Translations under genes and position numbers: made by a program
Shown here: in pieces, positions 11,676 through 22,549 of the stretch
How the letters are laid out: each line of letters begins with the position of its first letter
How positions within the stretch are numbered: the first letter of the stretch is position 1
Assembly: GCF_042453785.1 (NCBI RefSeq)
Contig: NC_091666.1
Coordinates: forward strand, 28,478,501-28,542,500
Direction: 5' to 3'
Length of the DNA: 64,000 nt
DNA from: Malus domestica
Lineage: Eukaryota > Streptophyta > Magnoliopsida > Rosales > Rosaceae
Notes under the pieces: generated by a model
Told to the model about the DNA's origin: nothing
What the model saw: only the letters and a program-made list of their open reading frames with translations
Database searches by the model: none

Positions 11676-14600
11676 AATTGCGCTAAAGCTAGGGCGTCAC
11701 CCGTAAGTGGCGCGCTGTGTGGCCCGAGCACAATGATAAGTGAGCAAGGTCGCTGTATCTCCATTGGCACCCGGATGCAGTGTTAAATGAGCAAGGGGGC
11801 CATAGAAACTTTTTTTCGAACGACTCCACTCCAAGTTGTTTGGGAGCATATGCTCCTATCAACTTTACACGGGACACACAAAAGAAGTACTTTGATCCTA
11901 TTAGACGGGGGAGGGTGAAGAAGCTAGGACAGAAGGGTAGAGTTCAAGAGAGCAAAATGCGTTTAGGAACGTGGAATATAGGAACCTTAACGGGAAAATC
12001 TATGGAAGTAGTGGAAGTTATGGTGAGGAGAAGGATAAATATTATGTGCCTACAAGAAACTAAGTAGGTTGGTAGTAAGGCAAATGATCTAGAAAACTCA
12101 GGGTTTAAACTTTGGTATTCGGGCACAAATAGAACGAGAAATGGTGTTGGCATCATCGTGGACAAGACCTTGACACAAGATGTTGTAGATGTCAAGAGGG
12201 TAGGAGATAGAATCATGGCAATCAAGATTGTAATAGGACAAGAACTTATCAATGTGATTAGTGCGTACGCACCTCAAGTAGGGTTGGATACGAGTTCGAA
12301 GGAGAAATTTTGGGAAGACCTTGGAGACTTGGTGCAAGGAATTGCTCAGACGGAGAAGTTATTTATAGGAGGAGATTTAAATGGACACGTGAGCAGGGAG
12401 ACAGGCAACTATGGAGGTTTTCATGGTGGCCATGGTTTTGGGGAGAGAAACGAGGATGGGGAAGCTATCTTGGATTTTGCAATGGCATATGATCTCTTCT
12501 TAGCCAACACCTTCTTTAAGAAGAGAGAAGAACATGTGATCACCTACAAGAGTGGGTCGTCAAAAACACAAATAGATTTTCTTCTAATAAGGAAAGGGGA
12601 TCGTATAACTTGTAAGGATTGCAAAGTTATACCAGGAGAGAGCGTGGCTAATCAACATCGCTTGTTGGTGATGGATGTACATATCAAAAGAGTGAGACAA
12701 AAGAACAAGACTTGGAAGTGCCCAAGGACTAGATGGTGGAATCTAAAAGAAGAAAAACAAGTCATTTTCAAAGAGAAAGTAATCACCCAGTGTGTGTGGG
12801 ATAGAGATGGGGAAGCTAGCCAAATGTGGGATTCCATGGCTAGTTGTATCCGAAAAGTAGCAAAAGAGGTATTAGGAGAGTCCAAGGGCTTTGCCCCACA
12901 CCAAAAGGAATCTTGGTGGTGGAATGAGGAGGTACAAACAAAGGTGAAGGCTAAGAAGGAATGTTGTAAAGCCTTATACAAGGATAGGACTGATGAAAAT
13001 GGTGAAAGGTATAGAAAAGCGAAGCAAGAGGCGAAGAAAGCTGTGAGATAAGCTAAGTTAGCGGCTTACGACGATATGTATAAACGACTAGATACCAAAG
13101 AAGGAGAGTTGGATATCTATAAACTAGCTAGAGCAAGGGAAAAGAAGACAAGGGACCTAAACCAAGTGAGGTGCATCAAGGATGAGGATGGAAAGGTTCT
13201 TGCTACAGAGAACGCGGTTAAAGACAGATGGAGAGGTTATTTTCATAATCTTTTCAATGAAGGACATGAAAGGAGTGCTTCTTTAGGGGAGTTGAGTAAC
13301 TCAGAAGAGTGTAGAAACTACTCTTTTTATCGTCGAATCTGGAAGGAAGAAGTGGTTGTAGCTTTGAAGAAGATGAAGCATAGAAAAGCAATAGGCCCAG
13401 ACGATATACCAATCGAAGTGTGGAAAGTTTTGGGAGAGACAGGTATAACATGGCTCACTGACCTTTTCAATAGGATTTTGAAAACGAAGAAGATGCCAAA
13501 TGAGTGGCGAACGAGCACTTTGGTGCCTATCTACAAGAATAAGGGCGACGTACAAAATTGCATGAACTATAGAGGTATTAAGCTAATGAGTCATACAATG
13601 AAGCTCTGGGAGATAGTCATTGAGCATAGATTGAGGCAAGAGACACGGGTTTCGGACAACCAATTCGGGTTCATGCCAGGGCGCTCAACCATGGAGGCAA
13701 TCTATCTCTTACGAAGATTGATGGAAAGATATAGAGATGGGAAAAAGGATTTACACATGGTCTTTATAGATTTGGAGAAAGCGTATGATAGGGTCCCAAG
13801 AGACATTCTTTGGAGGATTTTAGAGAAGAAAGGAGTACGAGTAGCATATATCCAAGCTATAAAGGATATGTATGAAGGAGCAAAGACTGCCGTAAGAACT
13901 CATGAAGGACAAACTGAAAGCTTTCCCATAACTGTAGGATTACATCAAGGCTCATCCTTAAGTCCTTACCTTTTTGCGTTGGTAATGGATGAGTTAACAG
14001 GACATATTCAAGATGATATTCCTTGGTGTATGCTTTTCGCAGACGATATAGTGTTGATAGATGAAACTCAGGAAGGGGTAAATGCAAAGCTTAACCTTTG
14101 GAGAGAAGAGTTGGAATCTAAAGGTCTTCGCCTAAGCCGATCAAAGACAGAATATATGGAGTGCAAGTTCAGTGCAAATGGAGGCCAAAACGAGTTAGGG
14201 GTGAGGATCGGAGATCAAGAAATACCAAAGAGCGACCGTTTTCGTTACCTAGGATCTATCTTGCAAAAGAGCGGAGAATTAGATGGAGATCTCAACCATA
14301 GAATACAAGCTGGATGGATGAAGCGGAAGAGTGCATCTGGCGTGTTGTGTGACCGCCGTATGCCACTGAAGCTCAAGGGAAAATTTTATAGGACGGCAAT
14401 AAGGTCGGCGATGCTGTATGACACAGAATGTTGGGCGGTGAAGCGTCAACACGTACACAAAATGGGTGTAGCAGAGATGAGGATGCTTCGTTGGATGTGT
14501 AGGCACACGAGAAAGGATAAGATTATGAATGAGGATATCTGGGGTAAATTAGGAGTATCCGAAATTGAAGGAAAGATGAGAGAAAATCGGTTACGGTGGT

Positions 14601-14812
14601 TTGGACATGTGCAAAGAAGGCATACTGACGCTCCGATTAGAAGATGCGACTATGGGACAGAGGTTCAGGGCCGAAGGGGTAGAGGAAGACCTAGGAAAAC
14701 TTTGGAAAAGACTCTAAGAAAAGACTTAGAGTACTTGGATCTAACGAAGGACATGACACAGGATCGAGCACAATGGCGTTCTAAGATTCATATAGCCGAT
14801 CCCACTCAGTGA
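11676..14812 (+). mobile_element. RTE-clade LINE, near full length, in ELP3 intron 4
   Basis: A non-LTR retrotransposon on the plus strand with a short 5' leader and one endonuclease-reverse transcriptase frame. The RTE-type layout (a single ORF beginning at an apurinic endonuclease) and the TTG-repeat tail of the related copy at 18462-19081 support RTE rather than L1. It stops at CCCACTCAGTG, about 20 bp short of the 3' end seen in the other copy. The 5' boundary is approximate. Confidence 0.85.
11957..14812 (+). pseudogene. LINE endonuclease-reverse transcriptase with two in-frame stops
   Basis: One frame runs from ATG 11957 to the stop at 14812, interrupted only by TAG at 12065-12067 and TAA at 13049-13051, with no frameshift. 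Endonuclease motifs: RLGTWNIGTL and LQETK at the start, then FIGGDLNGHV and TQIDFLLIR, and NQHRLLVMDV at the domain end. Reverse transcriptase: [11 protein letters not shown], RPxYKNKGD-like block, [23 protein letters not shown] and the catalytic FADDIVLID near 14034. The C-terminus has the cysteine/histidine-containing [12 protein letters not shown] region. With only two nonsense changes the copy looks recently inactivated. Confidence 0.87.
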
Positions 14813-15058
14813 CTTGGATTTTCCAAGTCTCCAACCGAGAAGTTTTCCTCACTCAGGAAATTAAGGGAACACTACCTCAACCTATATGCTCCACTCACAA
14901 AGCTTCAACAAAAGAAAATTCAAAGAACTTAGCGAAGAAGGCTTTGGTGTATTTAACACAATACGTTGAAATGAAGGAGAGCTTATTTATTGATATCCCC
15001 GATAAGCTACAAATATGTACATATACATAAGTCAAAATAAACAAACAAGAGGGAGCCT

Positions 15059-15733
15059 TCACAAAGGTTGCTTAGGAGAAGTCTCAGCAGTCGGTAGAGC
15101 CCCAGAAAGAGAAGGCACCAGAGGGGGATCATTCGGAGCCTCAGTACTGGACAGAACCCTAGAAGGAGGAGGCATCAGAGGTTGATCATTTGGAGCTTCA
15201 TTACGCGGTACAGCCCCAGAAGACGAAGGTAATAAATGCCTTTGGAATAAACCCACAAATCTCTGATGATCAAGTAAAACCTGACCATCAGATTCCTTCA
15301 TCTGGTCAAGCTTCCTCTTCATGTTTGTAGCATAGTCATGTGCGAGCCGGTGCAACTGTTTATTCTCATGCTTGAGCCCTCTAATCTCCTGTTTGAGACT
15401 CATCACTTCAGCCGCCAATGATTCAACTTGGCGGGTTCGAGCAAATAGGCGTTGGACCATATTAGACACAGAACCTGCACACTGAACATTGAGAGCCAGA
15501 GAATCCTTAACAGCTAACTCATCAGACCGTTTGGAAAGTAGTCTGTTATCTTTGGGAGTGAGAAGGTTCCTGGCCACTACCGCAGCGGTCATATCATTCT
15601 TCATCACGGAATCCCCAACGGTAAGAGGACCAGTAGGGGAGACGAAGGATGTACGCCATATGTTGTCAGGAGAAGGCGGGGCTGCCTCTTCAACAAGGTT
15701 CAAGTCAAAACGACGGTCGGAGGGGCCAGACAT
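15059..15733 (-). CDS. Antisense coiled-coil ORF, second copy (224 aa)
   Basis: Homologue of the frame at 7507-8124; function unknown. I start it at ATG 15733 (MSGPSDRRFDLNL) because the upstream in-frame TTG is not a plausible start. The block GPLTVGDSVMKND, then VVARNLLTP, the motif CAGSVSNM and the coiled coil around SLKQEIRGLKHENKQLHRLA are shared, about two-thirds identical by eye and gapless over about 150 residues. The tail has three proline-rich repeats against two in the other copy and ends QPL. Two diverged copies both open over the whole length argue for past selection on the protein. Confidence 0.55.
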   Translation of the reverse strand: MSGPSDRRFDLNLVEEAAPPSPDNIWRTSFVSPTGPLTVGDSVMKNDMTAAVVARNLLTPKDNRLLSKRSDELAVKDSLALNVQCAGSVSNMVQRLFARTRQVESLAAEVMSLKQEIRGLKHENKQLHRLAHDYATNMKRKLDQMKESDGQVLLDHQRFVGLFQRHLLPSSSGAVPRNEAPNDQPLMPPPSRVLSSTEAPNDPPLVPSLSGALPTAETSPKQPL

Positions 15734-15867
15734 TTTCAAAGGTGTTGAAGAGAGAAGAGGTCGGACAAATCAAGATCTTAGAAGTGCAAGAATGGAGCTT
15801 CTACTGGTGGAGATTCAAGGGTGCTTTGGAACTTAATGCCAGCCTCTATAAAAATCTGCACTCGACG

Positions 15868-16115
15868 GAGCTTCAGAAATCGAAGAGGCGCCTGCTCAGA
15901 AATCGAAGAGGCGTTTGCTTTCTCAAAAGCAAGGCTGCTCAGATACCACGAGGGTCGATCTCAGAAATCGAAGAGGTGTTTGCTTTCTCAAAAGCTGGGC
16001 TGCGCAAAGACCACGAAGGCCGATCTCAGAAATCGAAGAGGCGCTTGCTTTCTCAAAAGCTGGGCTGCTCAGAGACCACGAGGGCCGATCTCAGAAATCG
16101 AAGAGGCACCTACTT
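15868..16115. repeat. Tandem repeat, about 65-bp period, CAGAAATCGAAGAGG core
   Basis: Core copies are near 15874, 15897, 15963, 16027 and 16092. The last three intervals are 66, 64 and 65 bp. Each full unit also has TTGCTTTCTCAAAAGC and CCACGAGGGCCGATCT. It lies directly upstream of the antisense ORF start. Confidence 0.8.
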
Positions 16116-16428
16116 TTCCAGCCTTGTCAGCACCTGTCACACGCACACTCAGCTTTGCGGAAATTATGGGCATTCGGTCGAAGACTTCTGGTGAAGTAGA
16201 AAGCACATGAGTCTTACTGTTCAATCACCCACTTCCCACACGCAACAGTAGCTCATGGGTACCACAGATAACTTTGCCAAAGTTCTCTGCCAAAGTTGAA
16301 CACGTGAAGCTTGCAGCTCCCACTACATCGCTCTGACCAAGAAGGGTAAAAGAATAGCAAAGAAACAACACTAACAAAGTTTAGACACATAAATTTTGAA
16401 GGTCTAGCTACCATATTATTACCCACAA

Positions 16429-16840
16429 GGGTAAAGGAACAGTACCACCACTGGATAATTGGAAAGTCCCTGTGTGTCAACCTATGTGCTTCGTGGCAAG
16501 GTAGATTAGCAAACATGCCCAACCTTTAATCACATTCGAGAAAACACTCCCAACAAGATTGCTTGCTCCAAAATCGAAGAGGCACCGTCCTTCGAATCTC
16601 GAGAGCCAGACTCCCAACATGCCTACTTTCTCAAAAATCGAAGAGGGTAAAGGAACAGTACCATTGCTGGATAATTGGAAAGTCCCTGTGTGTCAACCTC
16701 TGTGCTTCGTGGCAAGGTAGACTAGCAAACATGCCCAACCTTCACTCACATTCGAGAAAACACTCCCAACAAGATTGCTTGCTCCAAAATCGAAGAGGCA
16801 CCGCCCTTCGAATCTCGAGAGCCAGACTCTCAACATGATT
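16429..16840. repeat. 216-bp tandem duplication
   Basis: The first copy begins GGGTAAAGGAACAGTACCA at 16429 and the second at 16645. They are nearly identical through GGATAATTGGAAAGTCCCTG and up to AGCCAGACTC(C/T)CAACAT. Confidence 0.8.
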
Positions 16841-17030
16841 ACTTTCCAAAAAATCGAAGAGCCACCGCTCTCCGAATCTCGAGAGCCACACCCCCAGCAT
16901 GATTGCTTTCTCAAAAATCGAAGAGGCATCGTTCTCCGAATCTCGAGAGCCAGATCCCCGATAGGATTGCTTGTTCGAAAATCGAAGAGGCAACACTTTC
17001 CCAACTTCAAGAGCCGGATCTCCTTGGATA
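16577..17030. repeat. Dispersed array of AATCGAAGAGGCACCG...CGAATCTCGAGAGCCA units
   Basis: Units occur near 16574, 16790, 16849, 16915 and 16977, mostly 59-66 bp apart, with the palindrome TCTCGAGA in several. A single copy is present at the equivalent place in the LTR element (near 8278). The unit structure resembles a regulatory or structural array rather than coding sequence. Confidence 0.65.
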
Positions 17031-18199
17031 AAGCTGTCTGTAATCTTCACACGCAACATCAGCTTTCCAGATACCACAAACCACTTTTTCAAAGTGCTCT
17101 GACAACGTTAAAACATGTGAAGCTGGCAGCTCCCACTACTGTGCTATGACCAAGTAGGGTAAAGGAATAGCATTACTACTTGTTAAGGAGACTCCTATAT
17201 ATGTCGACCCCCATCCCCAACGGACAGGCAGACCTGCAAAAATGCTCAACCCTTCCTCATATCTGAGAGGGCACTCCCAACGAAGCCTTTCGAAATATTC
17301 AGCTTTCTTTCCCCCCGATAATACCTCTACAAACAAGCTATACTAGAGCAGAATATCTCATATCATCAAGGTTAAAAGCAAGAGTATCCCATATCCTGCT
17401 TTTTCCCTGTCTTTTCCTTTGACCTTGTTCTTACCTGCAAGATAAGGAGAAAGAGAGCAATCAGTCAGTACTTGGAATCAAGCTTCCATCCAGGAACTGA
17501 CTGCCTGGAACCCCTTACCTGATTACTTACCTGACATTGCTCTCGAGTACTCATCTTCAACATCTTATGCTTCCAGGGAAGATACCGCATCTGCCTGAGG
17601 AACAGATAGGGCAAGGGAGAAGGATACAAGGAAGCATGTGGAGACAAGCGTAACAGCACACGTGCCGATACATCCATTACTCTGTCAAAGCAAAAGTATC
17701 CCATATCAGCAGGGTCGAACGTACTCTAGATTTGATGGACTTGTTTTGACCCTCAAATTCTTCAGTCGGCCTTATACTCTAGAGGAAACCAGAAAACCCT
17801 TCAGCTCAGTTCAAGAATAAGCCTGTGGAAAGTTACTTCTTCAAAAGCAAAAGTATCCCATATCATCTCTTCTCATTTTCTTCTCTTTATCCTTCATGCT
17901 GCCTGCAAGATAGGGAGACTGTGAACAATCAGCCGGAGCTATGATTGCTTACCTTGTCTGTCACCTCTTTCAACAGATCCCCTAGCTCGGCGACTTGGGG
18001 GACTCCTACTACATGGTTTGTATCGTGCTTGACCAAGCCTGAAACTACAAGTAAGCTTCAAGTGAAATTGATACATTACCTTGTGCATCTCCACCAGTTA
18101 AAGATACCACCCCTGGATGGAGGAAGAGTACTTCCAGAGAAGATGCCCTATCTACTTATGAGACAGATAAGGCACGTCAAGACGATACCACACTCCGAT

Positions 18200-18461
18200 A
18201 CTTAGAAGTTTCGTGATTACGAGATCATTCTCCCACAATATTTCCTAATGTCATTTGTACTAAATCATTCACTTGTACTCACTAAAGGAGAGCTTGAACC
18301 TATGTACTTGTGTAAACCCTTCACAATTAATGAGAACTCCTCTATTTCGTGGACGTAGCCAATCTGGGTGAACCACGTACATCTTGTGTTCGCTTTCCTA
18401 TCTCTATCCATTTATATACTTATCCATACTAATGACCGGAGCAATTTAGCGAAGATCACAA
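18200..18461 (+). mobile_element. LTR-like terminal fragment
   Basis: Reads TTTCGTGGACGTAGCC, then GGGTGAACCACGTACATC and CTATCCATTTATATACTTATC before the LINE fragment starts. I associate this wording with ends of plant LTRs, but no partner LTR is in the window. Confidence 0.35.
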
Positions 18462-19081
18462 AAAGCGACCGTTTTTGCTACCTAAAATTTATCGTGCAAG
18501 AGAACGGAGAATTAGATGGAGATCTCAACCATAGAATACAAGCTGGATGGATGAAGTGTAAGAGTGCATCCGGCGTGTTGTGTGACCGTCATAGGTCACT
18601 GAAGCTCAAGGGAAAATTTTATAGGACGACAATAAGGCCAGCGATGTTGTATGGCACAGAATGTTGGGCGGTGAAGCATCAACACGTACAAAAAATGGGT
18701 GTGGCGGAGATGAGGATGCTTCGTGGGATGTGTGGGCACACGAGAAAGGATAAGATTGGGAATGAGGATATCCGAGGTAAAGTAGGAGTAGCCGAAATTG
18801 AAGGAAAGATGAGAGAAAATCGGTTCCGGTGATTTGGACATGTGCAAAGAAGGCATACTGATGCTCCGGTTCGAAGATGTCACTACTGGACAGAGGTTCA
18901 GGGCCGAAGGGGTAGAGGAAGACCTAAGAAAACTTTGGAAGAGACTCTAAGAAAAGACTTAGAGTACTTGGATCTAACGGAGGACATGACACAAAACCGA
19001 GCGCAATGGCGTTCTAGGATTCATATAGCCGACCCCACTTAGTGGAAAAAGGCTTTGTTGTTGTTGTTGTTGTTGTTGTTG
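18462..19081 (+). mobile_element. 5'-truncated RTE LINE with (TTG)n tail
   Basis: Homologous to the last 580 bp of the LINE at 11676-14812, with substitutions scattered through it and a TGA in the coding region at 18830-18832. It ends in AAAAAGGCTTTG and about nine TTG repeats (19054-19081). The tail ends six bases before the ELP3 exon 5 acceptor. It is a different copy from the longer LINE because both contain the same 3' region. Confidence 0.85.
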
Positions 19082-19087
19082 CTCTAG

Positions 19088-19685
19088 GTGGTTGCATGCA
19101 TGATGCCTGATCTTCCAAATGTAGGGGTGGAGAGAGACATGGAGAGTTTTCAGGAGTTCTTTGAAAGCCCCTCGTTCAGAGCATATGGGCTTAAAATTTA
19201 TCCAACACTCGTGATCCGTGCAACTGGACTCTATCAGCTTTGGAAAACGGGCAGGTATAGAAATTACCCACCTGAGCAACTTGTGGACATTGTAGCTCGG
19301 ATCGTAGCCGTGGTCCCCCCTTGGACGCGTGTTTATAGAGTTCAGTTAGACATTCCAATGCCTTTAGTTACTTCTGGGGTTGTGAAAGGAAATCTTCGGG
19401 AGTTAGCTTTGGCTCGGATGGAAGACTTGGGCTTGAAGTACCGTGATGTTCGTGCACGAGAGGCTGGAATTCAGGTATGTGGGTAGTCATTCTTGTTTGA
19501 ACGTGTTTTATGCAACTGAGGCCACAAACATGACCCCTCAAATCCCTAAAAAAATCTTTATAGAACATTTTTGCTGGTTCTAGGACATACATCACAAAAT
19601 TAGGCCAGACCAAGTGGAGCTTGTTTGTGGGGATTATATGGCAAATGAAGGATGGGAAACATTTCTTTCATATGAAGATACTCGT
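19088..19685 (+). pseudogene. ELP3: ELP3 exons 5-6, truncated by a Copia LTR
   Basis: Continuation of the ELP3 gene: exon 5 (19088-19474) begins [17 protein letters not shown] and exon 6 (19584-about 19685) reads [14 protein letters not shown] to YEDTR, then stops matching. Splice sites are TAG before exon 5, GTATGT after it and TAG before exon 6. The C-terminal GNAT acetyltransferase domain is absent from the window. Several residues normally invariant in plant ELP3 are changed, such as AHMMPD to ACMMPD and YRVQRDIP to YRVQLDIP, consistent with relaxed selection. The break coincides with the start of the Copia sequence. Confidence 0.88.
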
Positions 19686-22547
19686 TGGGTATTCGTTCTT
19701 TTTATGTGAGAGAGTGCTTCGTCACACGAAATGTGTAGCGATTTGTATAGATTATAGGGATTATATTTGATTAGCCTTATTAGGTTTTTATTTGTTTCCC
19801 TGTATAGTCTACTTACTTGTATAACACTCTTTGTAAACCCTATTTATACTCTATTCTCAAAGAGAATAATATATCATAATTTTACCCATATACTGTTTGA
19901 CTTGGCATCAGAGAAGTAAAGTTCTAGTGACCGTGCGTGCCCACCAAAACCAAAAAAAACCTCCTACCCGTGCAAAACCCTAATTTGAGAAACTCTAAAT
20001 CTTGCCGTTGCTGTGGAAATTTTTCTGTGAAAATTTTCTGCGTTCGTGTCTTGTTGTGTTGATTGTTTCCGCTGTTATTTGGTGTGTGTGTTCTACAACC
20101 ATGGCTGGTGATGATGTTGTTAAACCCAACTTCGGTTCATCTGGTACCAAGGATGAACGACCCTACCGTGATTATTCTGCTCCTATTGCACAAGAGAAAT
20201 TAGATGGCTCCAACTATGTCTCCTGGTCTCGTAACGCCTTTCTTACGATAACTGGACCACGTATGGCGGGGTTTATCAATGGCAAAAAACTTGCTCCTAA
20301 GGATGGTGATTCTGTGGAATACTCCGAATGGGAAGAGGATAATTGTTTGGTACAAATATGGCTTCTCAACTCTATGACTCGGAGTGTGAGAAGTCTCTTT
20401 GAGCGTTGTACTTCAGCATATGATGTGTGGGAGGCTGCAAGGAAGACTTTTACAGTCACCCAAAACAGCTCCTGGTTGTTTCAACTTCGAAGACAGTCCG
20501 TGACTACAACCCAAAATGGTGAATCTGTTGCTATGTTTTATGAGGAGCTTCATGTTATCTGGGAGGAGATTGACAATCTTCGTGCTAACCCACATACCAA
20601 TCCTAAGGATGTGGCTCTTCGACATAAGGAAATTGAATCTGAGAGGGTGTATGATTTTCTTGGAGGGCTAGATCCACAGTTTAATGGTGTTCGTAGCCGT
20701 ATCTTGGCTATGACTCCGGTGCATTCTGTCTTGGAGGCGTATGCATTGGTCGTGGAAGAAAGCACACGTCAAGTCACTATGCTTGGGGTGCTGCTGCTTT
20801 GAAGATTGGTACAAGCCAGCATCAGACAAATGGTGCTTCCTCAACTGGCGGTGGTGGTCGTCAGTCGTCCCTTGTGAGTGCACGTTCCGGAGGCTCTTCG
20901 AACTCCAAGTCTGCCGTCTCCCGCCCTCCTGCAGCAAAGGCTCAACCTGGTTCTCGTGAATGTGCCCATTGTGGAGGTGATCATCTTTTAGAAAAATGTT
21001 TCCAGCTTCATGGTGTTCTAGATTGGTTTCCTGAGTACAAGGCCCATAAGTTTGGACCCAAAGCTGCTCATGTCGTGACTGCAGACGAGCTTGAGTCGCC
21101 TCGTCCTTCCATGAATTTGAGTGTGATAAATTCCGTACCAGGTAACAGTTCCAATACATGGATAATTGACACTGGTGCTACTGATCATGTGACTTATAAT
21201 TTTAAGATTTTTGATGAGTTGTCTAGCCAAACTTGTGACCCTTCTATCACGTTTGCCAATGGTATGCCGTCTCCAATTACTGGAGAAGGCACAATCACAC
21301 TTACCCCTACCTTGTCCCTGGCACATGCGTTTTTGGTACCCAATATTAATTGTAATTTATTATCTGTGGGACGATTACTGGACTCACTAAATGCCTATGC
21401 TACTTTCTATCCTACATGGTGTATGTTTAAAGATCTCAAAACCCACGAGACGATTGGACGTGGTAAAAGGATAGGGGGTTATACTACTTGACTCTACCAA
21501 CAGACGTGGTTCATGGTAGTCTTGCTAATAAAGTTCAGAGTGGCAGTGACAAGGACAAGCATGAGTTGTGGTTATGGCATCGTCACTTGGGACACCCTTC
21601 TTTTGGATATCTTAAACCTTTATTTCCTTCACTATGTCGTTCATATGATGAGACTTGTTTTAAGTGTGAAACATGTGTATTGGCCAAAAGCCATTGTACT
21701 GTTTTTCCGTTAAGTAATAATAAAGCTCTTCAGCCATTTGCGTTGGTACATTCCGATGTATGGGGTCCTGCTAAGATTACTTCAAATGGATTTCGTTGGT
21801 TTATCACTTTTATTGATGATTGCACCTGTTTAACTTGGGTTTTCTTGATGAAGAATAAAAATGATGTGACATTTATTGTACAAGAATTTACTGCCATGGT
21901 ATCTACTCAGTTCTAGACTAAAGTCAAAGTGCTTCGGTCTGATAACGGAGGAGAATATGTGAACACTGCCTTGAGTTGTTTCTTTCGTGAACAAGGTATT
22001 ATTCATCAGTCGACTACTCCGTTTACACCCCAACAAAATGGTGTCTGAGCGGAAGAATCGTCATTTACTTGAAGTTGCTCGTGCTTTGCTCTTGGGAATG
22101 TCGGTCCTTAATTATCTTTGGGGACATGCAGTTTTAGCCGCATGTTATTTGATCAATCGGACTCCTAGCCGAGTTCATGATTTCCGCACACCTTTTGCAG
22201 TTTTACAAGAACATATCTCACCTATCGGTATCTCCAAGCTTCCTCCCAAGGTGTTTGGATGTGTTGTGTATGTGCATATTTATTCTCATCAACGGAGTAA
22301 GCTAGATCCTTGTGCTCTTCGATGTGTGTTCATTGGGTATTCAAATACTCAAAAAGGTTACTAGTGTTATCATTCTCCTACTCAAAAGACTTATGTCTCC
22401 ATGGATGTCACCTTCCATGAAGAGGTCCCGTATTTTGCCTCATCATCTCCTATCCCTCCACTTCCCGATGAGAGGGTTTGCGAAGTGTTTAGTGAAGGAG
22501 CAACAGAAAGTGCAGGAAATAGTGATATTGTGAGATTGCTCGAGCCA
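19686..22547 (+). mobile_element. Copia element, 5' LTR to integrase, 3' part missing
   Basis: A probable 5' LTR (about 19686-19901) is followed by TTGGCATCAGAG at 19902-19913, a close match to the initiator-Met tRNA site used by Copia elements. Gag, protease and integrase sequence follow. Reverse transcriptase, RNase H and the 3' LTR are absent. The left edge falls in ELP3 exon 6 and the right edge runs straight into HEMW coding sequence. Confidence 0.75.
20101..22547 (+). pseudogene. Copia gag-protease-integrase, frameshifted
   Basis: Gag starts at ATG 20101 (MAGDDVVKPNF) with the UBN2-like region LDGSNYVSWSRNAFLTI. A CCHC knuckle CAHCGGDHLLEKC (one residue short of canonical spacing) lies near 20960 and the protease motif WIIDTGATDH near 21160. 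The pre-integrase HLGHPSFGYL is near 21590 and integrase VHSDVWGPAK near 21750. Frame changes are visible near 20790, 21485 and 22050, and an in-frame stop at 21914-21916. It cannot make a full polyprotein. Confidence 0.82.
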
Positions 22548-22549
22548 CC

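Larger units (their letters stand above)
14813..18461. mobile_element. Repeat module between two LINE copies, related to 7370-8860
   Basis: This block shares a long colinear non-coding segment plus the antisense ORF with the interior of the 3519-9892 LTR element. Matching landmarks include TTATTTATTGATATCCCC near 14985, CTATATATGTCGACCC near 17195 and TTGTTCTTACCTGCAAG near 17430. I found no LTR pair or target duplication. Its right end (about 18200-18460) reads like the end of a plant LTR. It is probably a truncated or rearranged non-autonomous LTR element. Confidence 0.6.

Noticed and set aside
15868..17030. CRISPR-like array
   Set aside because: Regular repeats, but the spacers are also repeats, the host is a plant, and there are no cas genes. 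It is a tandem repeat in a transposon.
18368..18832. 154-residue ORF as a host gene
   Set aside because: It is a fusion of LTR-like sequence with the 5'-truncated LINE reverse-transcriptase C-terminus.
19902..19913. tRNA gene
   Set aside because: TTGGCATCAGAG is only the retroelement primer-binding site; no cloverleaf can be formed around it.
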